In this document: positions 57,635-64,000 of the stretch, piece after piece
Layout of the letters: every line of letters begins with the position of its first letter
How positions within the stretch are numbered: position 1 is the first letter of the stretch
Assembly: GCF_028551255.1 (NCBI RefSeq)
Contig: NZ_CP117030.1
Span: 744,001 to 808,000, forward strand
Reading direction: 5' to 3'
Source of the DNA: Vibrio tubiashii
GTDB taxonomy: Bacteria > Pseudomonadota > Gammaproteobacteria > Enterobacterales > Vibrionaceae
DNA length: 64,000 bases
Program-made: the position numbers and the translations under genes
Notes under the pieces: generated by a model
What the model was told of the DNA's origin: nothing
The model's input: the letters and a program-made list of their open reading frames with translations, nothing else
Databases searched by the model: none

Positions 57635-57761
57635 ACGATGTTGTAAGTGCAAAGGCCGTAAACAAAACGGCCAACTCAAGAAAGGGTATACGCTCAAGGG
57701 TGGACGGGTCGTGAAGGCCAGTGCCACACGAAAGCGACGAAAAACCAAACGTAGACGCTAA
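57627..57761 (+). CDS. Tiny basic Cys-rich protein (44 aa)
   Basis: ATG at 57627 with GGAGG at 57616-57620 as ribosome binding site; stop TAA 57759-57761. The product has a CCKCK cluster near the start and a very basic end (RKRRKTKRRR), about 45 percent Lys/Arg. Such proteins may bind nucleic acid; it could be a structural DNA-binding peptide of the phage. No family is recognised. It overlaps the preceding gene by eight bases and is followed by a terminator. Confidence 0.55.
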   Translation: MAKRCCKCKGRKQNGQLKKGYTLKGGRVVKASATRKRRKTKRRR

Positions 57762-57763
57762 AG

Positions 57764-57793
57764 AAAACCGCTCAACATTGGGCGGTTTTTACT
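57764..57793 (+). terminator. Terminator of the left phage-like operon
   Basis: AAAACCGC (57764-57771) pairs with GCGGTTTT (57782-57789), followed by T-rich sequence. Confidence 0.75.
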
Positions 57794-58008
57794 TTTCTAA
57801 CACTCAAATTTTGATTCAAAGCATATTATACAGAATTGATATGCACTTTAACGCACTGATTGATTGCTCTAATTTTAAGCTACTGATAGATTGAAGAAAA
57901 TAGGGCAATGTTAGCCATGGTAGGGCGAAAAGCAGAAGTACTCTATGACTAAAAAAAGAAACTTTCTGGCTAATAATTGTTAGTTTCTTCGAGGGAATTA
58001 TTGGCAGT

Positions 58009-58548
58009 ATGAAGCGCGATTTTGATTTTGTAATAGAGTTAGTTGAAGAGTTTTTCAAACAAAAACATATACAAAAACGATTTAAACACATTGAGGATAA
58101 CAAAATAACTGGTTGGGAAATTTGGTTTCAAATCGAGTTTTCTGTATTTATTGATAGCCATATTTTGGTTTCCCAGTGGGATAGAGAGTTTCCGTACTCA
58201 ATTGATCGCAGATCTGCTCGTCACCGAAAAAATATGTTAATCGACTTTGTTATACGTAAAAAACACGCTGCGCTTGATCAGTATATAGCGTTAGAGATAA
58301 AACAAAACCTAAGTGTTTCTTCATGTATTCGCGGGATGATGGAGGATATTTGTAAAGTATGGTTAGTCAAAAGTTCTGAAGACGATCTGAGAAGTATGTG
58401 GTGTCTTGGTATCCATCCAACAATTGATGACGATGAACTATTTATTCAGATTTACGACTATGCGAATGAGTTTGGTATCTCATTGCCTAAGAGTTGTATT
58501 ATGTCCCAAAATATCAAGGGCACGAATTTGTCATTTACACTGCTTTGA
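58009..58548 (+). CDS. Integron cassette protein 1, possible PD-(D/E)XK nuclease fold (179 aa)
   Basis: A cytosolic 179-residue protein of unknown function. A possible nuclease core can be read: Glu43 (FQIEFSV), Asp79 (MLIDFVI) and Glu96-x-Lys98 (ALEIKQN), with strand-like hydrophobic segments around them, which is the D-(x)n-ExK pattern of restriction-endonuclease-like folds. A helical region follows (CIRGMMEDICKVWLVKSSED). Its ATG lies 29 bases after the cassette start; the GAGGG near 57991 is the likely ribosome binding site. AT-rich, unlike the phage-like flanks. The fold assignment is inference; a role in defence is only suggested by context. Confidence 0.55.
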   Translation: MKRDFDFVIELVEEFFKQKHIQKRFKHIEDNKITGWEIWFQIEFSVFIDSHILVSQWDREFPYSIDRRSARHRKNMLIDFVIRKKHAALDQYIALEIKQNLSVSSCIRGMMEDICKVWLVKSSEDDLRSMWCLGIHPTIDDDELFIQIYDYANEFGISLPKSCIMSQNIKGTNLSFTLL

Positions 58549-58554
58549 GTCCAA

Positions 58555-58680
58555 AACTAACAAACTGTTTAAGAGTGATTCGCAACGCGTGGCATTTTCA
58601 CTATGCGTTGCGTTTAGTGTTTAAGGTGGTATGCGGCGGCATTGGTATTGCGTTGCTCACACCTTAACAGGGCGTTATAA
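58555..58680 (+). repeat. attC site 1 (VCR-like) of cassette 1
   Basis: About 126 bases, from R'' AACTAAC to R' GTTATAA (58674-58680). The arms CTGTTTAAG and CTTAACAG pair, with the extrahelical base typical of attC. Near-identical in type to sites 2 and 3. Confidence 0.92.
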
Positions 58681-58688
58681 GGTATTTG

Positions 58689-58952
58689 ATGATAGAGCTT
58701 ACAGATAAGGTTATTGGTCCCAAATACAGAATTCTTAATCCAATTCTTGAATTGCTCTTGGAAAGTGGGAATGAAGTCCTTACTGACTATACGTGGAGTT
58801 CTAATCCTACTGGTTATCTTTGTATTTTAAAAAAGCCAATAGACTTTGATTTAATTGAAAGCCGATTTGTACTGCCAAAAAGCATCCACTTAAACAAGCA
58901 ATTTGGTGAAGTGGATTATGGGTTAGGCACAGTAATCATTCGTTGTGCGTAA
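58689..58952 (+). CDS. Integron cassette protein 2, hypothetical (87 aa)
   Basis: A small cytosolic protein beginning IELTDKVIGPKYRILNPILE and ending EVDYGLGTVIIRCA. No known motif was recognised. ATG at 58689 is only 14 bases after the cassette start, with AAGG as ribosome binding site, as is common for VCR cassettes. A TTG at 58686 is an in-frame alternative. Function unknown. Confidence 0.55.
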   Translation: MIELTDKVIGPKYRILNPILELLLESGNEVLTDYTWSSNPTGYLCILKKPIDFDLIESRFVLPKSIHLNKQFGEVDYGLGTVIIRCA

Positions 58953-58954
58953 CC

Positions 58955-59080
58955 TTATAACAAATTGTTCAAGAGTGATTCGGAACGCGTGGCATTTTTA
59001 CTATGCGTTAGGTTTAGTGGTTAAGGTGGCATGCGGAAGCTTCGGTATTGCGTGCCTCACACCTTAATTGGGCGTTATAT
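58955..59080 (+). repeat. attC site 2 (VCR-like) of cassette 2
   Basis: R'' TTATAAC (58955-58961) to R' GTTATAT (59074-59080). R'' is the reverse complement of GTTATAA at the start of cassette 2. The internal sequence is very close to attC site 1. Confidence 0.92.
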
Positions 59081-59100
59081 GAATTTGACAGGGAGGTTAA

Positions 59101-59505
59101 ATGTTAACCGAAAATAAAATTGTAGATTTGGTATGTAGCCAACTGGAATTGGATGGTCTTACTATCTCCCAGAAACTAGATACTACTCAAACAGGGATAG
59201 ACATTGTTGCTGTATCGGAAACCGGTAAGAAGTATTTTGTCGAAGCAAAAGGTGCTACTTCTTCAAAGAAGTCGACTAAGCGATATGGACAAGAGTTCAA
59301 CAAGTCTCAGGTTAAGACGCACATTGGTATGGCGTTAGTTGCTGCATTTAAGGTTAGGGAAGATAACCCGGACCATGAATCAGTTATAGCTTTACCTAAT
59401 AACCTCTCTCACAAAGAAATAATTGAGAGTATGGCGACTCCTATAAGATCCTCAGGCATCAAAGTTTGGTTAGTTGATGAAGAGCGAGTCGAAAAATTCA
59501 TATAA
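59101..59505 (+). CDS. Integron cassette protein 3, PD-(D/E)XK-like (134 aa)
   Basis: A 134-residue protein with a clear nuclease-fold core: Asp34 in TGIDIVAVSE, a beta hairpin, and Glu48-Ala-Lys50 in YFVEAKGA, i.e. the GxD and ExK motifs of Mrr/restriction endonuclease-like families, which cut or bind DNA. Helices follow (SQVKTHIGMALVAAFKVRED). ATG at 59101 follows GGGAGG at 59091-59096. Its stop overlaps the attC. Similar small proteins occur as restriction-type or repair modules; no target is known. Candidate defence gene by context. Confidence 0.62.
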   Translation: MLTENKIVDLVCSQLELDGLTISQKLDTTQTGIDIVAVSETGKKYFVEAKGATSSKKSTKRYGQEFNKSQVKTHIGMALVAAFKVREDNPDHESVIALPNNLSHKEIIESMATPIRSSGIKVWLVDEERVEKFI

Positions 59506-59625
59506 CAAACTGTTTAAGAGGGATTTGCAACGCGTAGCATTTTCACTATGCGTTGATTTTAGTGATTAAGGTGGTTTGGTGCGGCTTTTGTATTGCGTTG
59601 CTCAAACCTTAACAAGGCGTTAGGC
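59500..59625 (+). repeat. attC site 3 (VCR-like) of cassette 3
   Basis: R'' ATATAAC (59500-59506) to R' GTTAGGC (59619-59625). R'' is the reverse complement of GTTATAT, the start of cassette 3. Confidence 0.92.
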
Positions 59626-59639
59626 TTTACAGGAAGAAA

Positions 59640-60317
59640 ATGAGTAATAGTAAACAGCGGCTACTAGCCGAAATAGCTAAGGACATTCATAGTCAACACG
59701 TTGGCTATATAGAGAAATTAAAATTGGGTCACCATGAGCTTCAACGTCCTGACTTTATTTGGCATTTTCTTTTGCAAAGTTTTGCAACAATGGGAAAATC
59801 ATCAGGATGGAAAGGTCTAATTGGTAACAAATACAATTACAATAAGATTACTTATGAAGCGCTTACCGCGCTAGACCATAATGGAAGAGCCCAAACAGTT
59901 AAAGCTGTTTGTCATGCTTCTAAAGTTAGAATGCCAGAGAAGAAAGCTGATTATATTTTGGGTTGCTATGAGCGTGTACGGGACATTGGCGGACTAGAGT
60001 CAGCTAAAACACAATTGCTATCTTGCTCAGGACGCGAAGGAAAAATAAAATTTTTGAAGCAATTTCCTGGCATCGGAGAGAAGTACGCACGCAACATTAT
60101 GATGGACGTGTATCATGAAGATTTCCACAGTAGTATAGCTATCGATATACGAATTAAGTCAATAACAGAACTGCTTGGCCTTTCATTTAATACATACGAA
60201 GAGCAGGAAATTTTCTTACTCGAAGTTGCCAAACTGGCTGATCTTAACGGGTGGGAGCTAGACCGCCTAATGTATCGCTTTAAGTCAGACTTCGAATACG
60301 AAATACTTTCTGCCTAA
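59640..60317 (+). CDS. Integron cassette protein 4, HhH-GPD DNA glycosylase-like
   Basis: A 225-residue protein whose second half matches the helix-hairpin-helix-GPD fold: FPGIGEKYARNIMMDVY with Lys148 at the position of the catalytic lysine of endonuclease III, and Asp169 in IAIDIRIKS at the position of the catalytic aspartate. The FeS-cluster cysteines of endonuclease III are absent. It could remove damaged or modified bases and perhaps nick DNA. A possible anti-phage role (attacking modified phage DNA) is inference. ATG at 59640 follows AGGAAG at 59631-59636; the stop sits inside the attC R'' box. Confidence 0.75.
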   Translation: MSNSKQRLLAEIAKDIHSQHVGYIEKLKLGHHELQRPDFIWHFLLQSFATMGKSSGWKGLIGNKYNYNKITYEALTALDHNGRAQTVKAVCHASKVRMPEKKADYILGCYERVRDIGGLESAKTQLLSCSGREGKIKFLKQFPGIGEKYARNIMMDVYHEDFHSSIAIDIRIKSITELLGLSFNTYEEQEIFLLEVAKLADLNGWELDRLMYRFKSDFEYEILSA

Positions 60318-60439
60318 CAAACTGTTGAAGAGTGATTCGCAGCGCTTATCATTTTTCATTCTATCGTTGGGTTTAGTGTTTACGGTGGTATGGTGAAGTG
60401 TTGTAGTAAACTTACTCACTACTTAATTCGGCGTTAGGT
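60312..60439 (+). repeat. attC site 4 of cassette 4
   Basis: R'' GCCTAAC (60312-60318), exact RYYYAAC, to R' GTTAGGT (60433-60439), exact GTTRRRY. R'' is the reverse complement of GTTAGGC, the start of cassette 4. More diverged inside than sites 1-3. Confidence 0.92.
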
Positions 60440-60456
60440 GAATATGAGGAGTCCGA

Positions 60457-62043
60457 ATGCCTACAGTAAATGTGCCACATTTTGTGAAAAATATGGGTCA
60501 TAGAATTGTTTCATATATTCTGAACATTTCCGAAGAAGATGCTGAAAATGTACTGAATTCAAAGTTTGAACTCATGGAGGATAAGGCCAGCATACTTCAG
60601 CAATTCATTGATATTTGCAGGCAACTACGAATGAAAGGTATTGATCATGGGGATGTTGATTTCGCAGTTTTCCATAACCTTCCTAATATTTTTGTAAATG
60701 ACAAGCATATCTTTAACGTTTGGCATGAACAAATGGGTGGGACTGTAGATGTATATGATAGTGATGATCCAATTGTAAGGATAGTAAACAGAGTGGCATC
60801 AAAGTTATATCCTCTGTTTCTGATTAAGATAACTGGCAAGCCAGGTTATTTTAATAAAATGCACAATAATATTAGCTCTACAATTTATTCTCTTCCCGAA
60901 TACAAAGAGCTTTGTAACGCACTGATGAAAGATGATGTTATTTCGTCTATTTTCACTCAAGTAGGCAAAAATGAGATAGAAACGTATGGTTCATATATGA
61001 CCTCAACAGGTCATGGAGGTGGAATCCAACTAGCCACTTTACCTGCGACGCTTGTAGTGAATTCATTCGAGCTAATGCGAATGAGAGGAGCGCTAAGTCT
61101 CAAGGCGTTTTCTGATGCTGCTGAATTTACTGTTGATACAATTCGACGTTGTATGAATGGAGATATCGTGGATGTGCCTGTATTCTTAGGGTTCAATAAT
61201 ATATCGCTGGATGATGTGGGGGAGATTAAAACTGAATGGGGTACTCTTCGCCCGCTTAGCGAAGGTATATCTGATCTAGCGCCAAATAACACATCTACAA
61301 CAAGTATTGATGAGAAACGTTACAAGCTTGGTTTTGTCTTAGAGTCTTCATACCCATATAAAGTTAACTTTGGAGATGGTGATAAAAAGGACAAATGGCC
61401 GAAAGAACTAGATGGCGCAAGGAATCGACTTACTGAAATAACAGAAAATGTTTCCTTATGCTTTTCTTTAGCCTGCCAAAGAACCCCTCCAGTTGGAATG
61501 TCGTTAGCATGGACCATGGTTTTTGACCCAATAAGTCAAGGGACAAATCTATCTTGGAATCCTGAGCCAAGATCACCTGTTACTTTTCATATTTTGGATA
61601 AAGATGGAGAAAGTGAAGAGGTAATTGATTGGTGCAAACGATTAAAAGAGATAGAAGATACGAAGATTAGGTTAGCGATAAGGCGCGTTCTATCCGCAAT
61701 AAATCAAAGAAGAGACCCAATAGATGGATTCGTTGACACTATCATTGCTTGGGAAAATCTATTTGGAGGTAATGCAGAACTGAGCTTTAGAATATCGGTC
61801 TCTATTGCCAAATTGTTAGGTAAAACAGATGCCGAAAGAAAAGCGTTACGGAAGTTTGTCAATGAGCATTACAACATACGAAGTAAGTTAGTGCATGGTG
61901 TAAAGGAATTAACGCCACAGGAGGCGACTGTTTGCAGAGACAGTTGTTTGGACATTGCTCTTAGAGCGTTAAGGATGCTTTATTTGGAAAGGGTACAATT
62001 AATAGAAGATGCGAATAGATCAAAAATCTTAGCTCTTTCTTGA
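60457..62043 (+). CDS. Integron cassette protein 5, large protein with C-terminal HEPN motif (528 aa)
   Basis: A large 528-residue cytosolic protein, unusually big for an integron cassette. The last ~110 residues (FRISVSIAKLLGKTDAERK, then the HEPN RNase signature YNIRSKLVHG with Arg475-x4-His480) match an ApeA-like HEPN domain, a fold used by abortive-infection and toxin RNases. The N-terminal ~400 residues have no recognised motif; they may sense phage components. ATG at 60457 follows GAGGAG at 60446-60451. The cassette's own attC is truncated, so it is probably fixed. An anti-phage role is likely from the HEPN motif and context but unproved. Confidence 0.72.
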   Translation: MPTVNVPHFVKNMGHRIVSYILNISEEDAENVLNSKFELMEDKASILQQFIDICRQLRMKGIDHGDVDFAVFHNLPNIFVNDKHIFNVWHEQMGGTVDVYDSDDPIVRIVNRVASKLYPLFLIKITGKPGYFNKMHNNISSTIYSLPEYKELCNALMKDDVISSIFTQVGKNEIETYGSYMTSTGHGGGIQLATLPATLVVNSFELMRMRGALSLKAFSDAAEFTVDTIRRCMNGDIVDVPVFLGFNNISLDDVGEIKTEWGTLRPLSEGISDLAPNNTSTTSIDEKRYKLGFVLESSYPYKVNFGDGDKKDKWPKELDGARNRLTEITENVSLCFSLACQRTPPVGMSLAWTMVFDPISQGTNLSWNPEPRSPVTFHILDKDGESEEVIDWCKRLKEIEDTKIRLAIRRVLSAINQRRDPIDGFVDTIIAWENLFGGNAELSFRISVSIAKLLGKTDAERKALRKFVNEHYNIRSKLVHGVKELTPQEATVCRDSCLDIALRALRMLYLERVQLIEDANRSKILALS

Positions 62044-62046
62044 CTC

Positions 62047-62053
62047 ACCTAAC
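62047..62053 (+). repeat. Truncated attC (R'' box only) of cassette 5
   Basis: ACCTAAC, the reverse complement of GTTAGGT at the start of cassette 5, directly after its gene. No R' or second arm follows before the phage-like terminator at 62085, so the attC is truncated and the cassette probably immobile. Confidence 0.75.
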
Positions 62054-62084
62054 GAGAAGTTTAATAAAGAATATCGCAACTAAT

Positions 62085-62106
62085 AAAGGCCGCGCTTGCG
62101 GCCTTT
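62085..62106. terminator. Terminator at the right edge of the cassette array
   Basis: AAAGGCCGC/GCGGCCTTT stem with a 4-base loop, directly after the stop of the leftward phage-like genes; may act both ways. Confidence 0.8.
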
Positions 62107-62107
62107 A

Positions 62108-62467
62108 CTATTTTCGTAGGGAAGTCGGGAGCATGAGCAAAATAATGAAGAGGGCGTACAGAAGCGGCAATAGTGAGACTGCGACACCTGCAAACGTCGC
62201 TTGACTGTCAAACACATTGGAAAAGGTGGCGATAGTGCCGGCCACAGTGCCCAATCCCCCAGAAACCAGCGCCGTAACCGATACGGCAGAAAACAGTTTG
62301 TCTTTAGAGTAAAGAACACTCCCCACACCAACCAGAAGTGACGGAACAAAGACGGTCATAAACGAAGTGACGTCAACGTAGATCTCGACCCCAGCCAGAA
62401 CCAACAACGTTGAGACCACATACAGAACGGCCAGAACATAGATACAATAGAAATACTGAAACTTCAT
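62108..62467 (-). CDS. Small membrane protein (119 aa), phage-like
   Basis: About four hydrophobic segments (for example IYVLAVLYVVSTLLVLAGV and LLPLLYALFIILLMLPTSL) with no known motif. ATG at 62467 lies four bases after the stop of the upstream gene, with GGTGG nearby as ribosome binding site; a longer start at 62488 overlaps the upstream gene. Probably an inner-membrane protein of the element, such as a lysis or superinfection-exclusion protein, but that is speculative. Confidence 0.5.
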   Translation of the reverse strand: MKFQYFYCIYVLAVLYVVSTLLVLAGVEIYVDVTSFMTVFVPSLLVGVGSVLYSKDKLFSAVSVTALVSGGLGTVAGTIATFSNVFDSQATFAGVAVSLLPLLYALFIILLMLPTSLRK

Positions 62468-62471
62468 ACCA

Positions 62472-62765
62472 TCACCACCAATAACCATACATAATGCTAT
62501 CCGGATCTTTGGGTAATCTCATCATAGAATCTCGGTCTTTTAAATATCTATTCTTGAAATTACGTGCTCTTGCTCCAGAAGGCGGTAAATCAGCGATCGC
62601 TTCAATCAGTAACGTCATTTGTGGATCCGATAAAGGCACGTTGGACTCTAACGCCTGGTGAAGCGCAGGGACCAGGACTTTATACAAACGATTCGCCTCA
62701 AGCTTACTGGACACTCGGCCATACACTTTATCTAATACTTCCACGAGTAAGGATTGAGCTGACAT
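62472..62765 (-). CDS. Hypothetical protein (97 aa), phage-like
   Basis: A cytosolic, partly helical protein (SAQSLLVEVLDKVYGRVSSK, LMRLPKDPDSIMYGYWW at the end). ATG at 62765 is preferred; a start at 62810 adds 15 residues. Four bases separate it from the next gene, so the two are one transcript. The RNFKNRYLKDRDSM stretch is basic. No family is recognised. Confidence 0.5.
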   Translation of the reverse strand: MSAQSLLVEVLDKVYGRVSSKLEANRLYKVLVPALHQALESNVPLSDPQMTLLIEAIADLPPSGARARNFKNRYLKDRDSMMRLPKDPDSIMYGYWW

Positions 62766-62993
62766 AGGCACTCCAATTTCAGACAAAGCCAACAAACACC
62801 ACTGAAACAACGACTAAATAATCAGATTGCTTGATTCAGTTTCGTATCTTATTGTTATCGCATCAATTTTCCCTGAGCGGTGCATTATTTCATTTAATTA
62901 ATCCTGATTTTCTCTCGCGCGAGCCTCGAAAAAGCCCTTAACTTATTCGCGACCTTGTTCGTCACCACCCACTTAATGAAAGGCGCGAGACCC

Positions 62994-63569
62994 ATGAATA
63001 AAACAACGCCAGTACAACGTCAGTCGATTGATGTGCAGTTTCTGCAAGATCTCATCAATCAAACCCATCTTGAATTGAAAGTATGTTCACTCAGTGAGCA
63101 GAGTTATCGCTCCTTAGTCTCTGACGATAGCCCCGTCTTGGATTGGCTCAATCATTACAAATTATCCTGTTTGTCCGGCCGCGCCTTTCATATTGGCGTA
63201 CTGCGCTTTAAAACCCCTCGCTCTGGGCTGCTGATTGGTGTGTACGATAGCCGGGTAGGGAGGCAACATACGCTGTTACTAGAGCCGGAGAACGGGCATG
63301 CCGCTCAGGCTATGACTGAGCGCTTGATGTCAGTGATCACCTATATTGCGCTGTATTTTCTGTCGACGTATCCCAACAGTGTCGGCGTTTACCTCGTTGA
63401 CCCGCCCAAAGCGTTTCTGTCGCATTATGGCTTGTACGGCTACAAAGTGTTGGACAGCTGGCACGAGGTGCCGGTGATGTTTGCCACCTTTGACAGTCTG
63501 TTTGAACGTCAGCAAGACGTGCTGTTCGAAATGTTGCTCGATGAAGAACTCGACTTGTTGACGCAATAA
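62994..63569 (+). CDS. Hypothetical protein (191 aa) with GNAT-like ending, phage-like
   Basis: Soluble 191-residue protein on the plus strand, so divergent from the two previous genes. The end (VYLVDPPKAFLSHYGLYGYK) has the layout of the last strand and helix of a GNAT fold, while the acetyl-CoA loop is not evident, so activity is uncertain. ATG at 62994 fits; a longer frame from 62955 is less likely. GC content is clearly higher than in the cassettes. No other motif seen. Confidence 0.5.
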   Translation: MNKTTPVQRQSIDVQFLQDLINQTHLELKVCSLSEQSYRSLVSDDSPVLDWLNHYKLSCLSGRAFHIGVLRFKTPRSGLLIGVYDSRVGRQHTLLLEPENGHAAQAMTERLMSVITYIALYFLSTYPNSVGVYLVDPPKAFLSHYGLYGYKVLDSWHEVPVMFATFDSLFERQQDVLFEMLLDEELDLLTQ

Positions 63570-63586
63570 CGAGGGCTCCAAGCATT

Positions 63587-63751
63587 ATGTTAAATCGACG
63601 ACGCATACGGCTGCAGCCATCGCAAGGCCAGGTCAAACAAGTGTTGCTTAAAACCGCCAGCGTGTTGCTGCAGGATGAACGCTACAAAATCCCCTTAGAC
63701 GACACGCCTCAACCCAATTCAACCCGAACCACGCAACCTCGCCGGACTTAA
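63587..63751 (+). CDS. Small basic protein (54 aa), phage-like
   Basis: ATG 63587 to TAA 63751, with GAGG at 63571-63574 upstream, 17 bases after the previous stop, so in the same transcript. The product starts LNRRRIRLQPSQGQVKQVLL and ends TTQPRRT. It has no known motif; size and packing are phage-like. The stop lies inside a GCCGGAC/GTCCGGC hairpin that could act as terminator. Confidence 0.5.
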   Translation: MLNRRRIRLQPSQGQVKQVLLKTASVLLQDERYKIPLDDTPQPNSTRTTQPRRT

Positions 63752-63765
63752 CGTCCGGCTTGTTG
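63741..63765 (+). terminator. Possible terminator overlapping the stop of the 54-aa gene
   Basis: A perfect 7-bp stem GCCGGAC/GTCCGGC with a 5-base loop, followed by TTGTTGTT. Moderate T content. Confidence 0.5.
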
Positions 63766-63779
63766 TTGGTCATGTTACG

Positions 63780-64000
63780 TCATTTTAATTTGCTCGGTAC
63801 CCAAGGGATCGGTTCAACCCGGCGACCACCACGAAAAGGCGCAAGATTGGGCACCGGTGGCGTCGGACAAGGATTATGCAGTCGGCCATACAATTTGACC
63901 AACTGACGATGTTCATCGCGCCAGTAGACGAAATTCTCAAGCTCTTTGGGGTTAAACTCGCGCCGATCGGGCGTAATGAGCGTGGCGCGCTCTTCATGGA
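63780..64000 (-). CDS. Phage-like protein, partial (5' part outside window)
   Basis: The minus-strand frame is open from the right edge to TGA at 63780-63782. The visible 73 residues contain ITPDRREFNPKELENFVYWR and PFRGGRRVEPIPWVPSKLK at the end. The frame is well populated with charged and aromatic residues and is GC-rich. I do not recognise the family. An overlapping frame on the same strand (63785-63997) is not considered real. Confidence 0.5.
   Translation of the reverse strand, partial: HEERATLITPDRREFNPKELENFVYWRDEHRQLVKLYGRLHNPCPTPPVPNLAPFRGGRRVEPIPWVPSKLK

Larger units (their letters stand above)
57980..62053 (+). mobile_element. Integron gene cassette array without integrase (CALIN), five cassettes
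   Basis: Five cassettes in the same orientation: 57980-58674, 58675-59074, 59075-59619, 59620-60433 and 60434-62053. The R'' heptamers AACTAAC, TTATAAC, ATATAAC, GCCTAAC and ACCTAAC are each the exact reverse complement of the G plus first six bases of their own cassette, as expected for circular cassette intermediates. The last attC is truncated to R''. No intI gene or attI is seen in the window. Confidence 0.88.
57069..64000. mobile_element. Phage-like element (left end near 56.5-57.07 kb, right end outside window)
   Basis: A holin-like gene, two tiny overlapping genes, and, beyond an integron cassette array, small genes of phage-like size and packing with higher GC than the surroundings. 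No integrase, capsid or terminase gene lies in the window, so the element type is not settled. The left edge follows the vxr locus directly. Confidence 0.55.

Noticed and set aside
57795..57979. A possible further attC to the left (TTCTAAC at 57795)
   Set aside because: The distance to the junction (about 185 bases) is too long and the arms do not pair.
57956..57989. Inverted repeat AAGAAACT ... AGTTTCTT over the left cassette junction, considered as an attI-like site
   Set aside because: The right arm lies in cassette 1 and the left arm in element DNA, so the pairing is probably chance; no attI features or intI nearby.
58555..60439. Near-identical repeats spaced 300-700 bases apart, at first sight like a CRISPR or simple repeat family
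   Set aside because: Each copy is about 126 bases with attC arms and follows a gene; the R''/R' pairing shows they are integron recombination sites.
63785..63997. A 70-codon minus-strand frame with an ATG at the right edge
   Set aside because: It overlaps a frame in another phase that is open to the window edge and has better amino acid usage and a sensible C terminus.

Overview
The window looks like a Vibrio chromosome, most likely the secondary chromosome (chromosome II). It holds the fructose operon fruBKA with a divergent cra/fruR, pntAB directly followed by a vxrABCDE-type two-component locus, torT/torS, a large secreted GH18 chitinase, several GGDEF proteins and VCR-type integron attC sites, a combination typical of Vibrionaceae. 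In V. cholerae, fru and pnt-vxr lie on chromosome II. The exact species cannot be told from the sequence. No rRNA, tRNA or CRISPR array was seen.

Core region, 1-56.5 kb. From left to right: msrAB (cut by the window edge); an aromatic amino acid permease with a TyrR-like box; acpH and a DEAD-box helicase; acetyltransferases, a periplasmic binding protein and a fatty acid desaturase with a FabR-like box; an RND efflux pair; an MCP; two HAD phosphatases flanking gsk and creA; mgsA-torT divergent from torS; a yqhD-type aldehyde reductase divergent from its AraC-type regulator; a 1050-residue chitinase; glgC; a Cache-PAS-GGDEF protein; fruBKA/cra with three Cra operators; two small envelope proteins; cobQ-modABC; a c-di-GMP neighbourhood (two GGDEF genes, a ComFB-family gene, an HlyU-family gene); pntAB; and the vxr cell-envelope stress locus. 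The last vxr gene, a 49-residue YoaH-like protein, has its ribosome binding site inside a terminator-like hairpin.

Accessory region, about 56.5-64 kb. A phage-like element follows the vxr locus. Its left part has a holin-like gene and two tiny overlapping genes read rightwards to a terminator at 57.79 kb. Its right part has small genes read leftwards to a terminator at 62.09 kb, then an outward pair and another gene cut by the window end. Between these two converging units sits an array of five integron gene cassettes with four complete attC sites and no integrase in the window (a CALIN-type array). The boundary of every cassette can be proved internally, because the R'' heptamer of each attC is the exact reverse complement of the G plus first six bases of its own cassette. 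The last attC is truncated to its R'' box.

The cassette proteins look like a defence set: two possible PD-(D/E)XK nucleases, a helix-hairpin-helix DNA glycosylase-like protein with both catalytic residues but no iron-sulfur cysteines, a 528-residue protein with a C-terminal HEPN RNase motif, and one unknown 87-residue protein. This cargo of integron cassettes in the gap between converging phage-like operons is the most interesting part of the window. Its defence role is inference.
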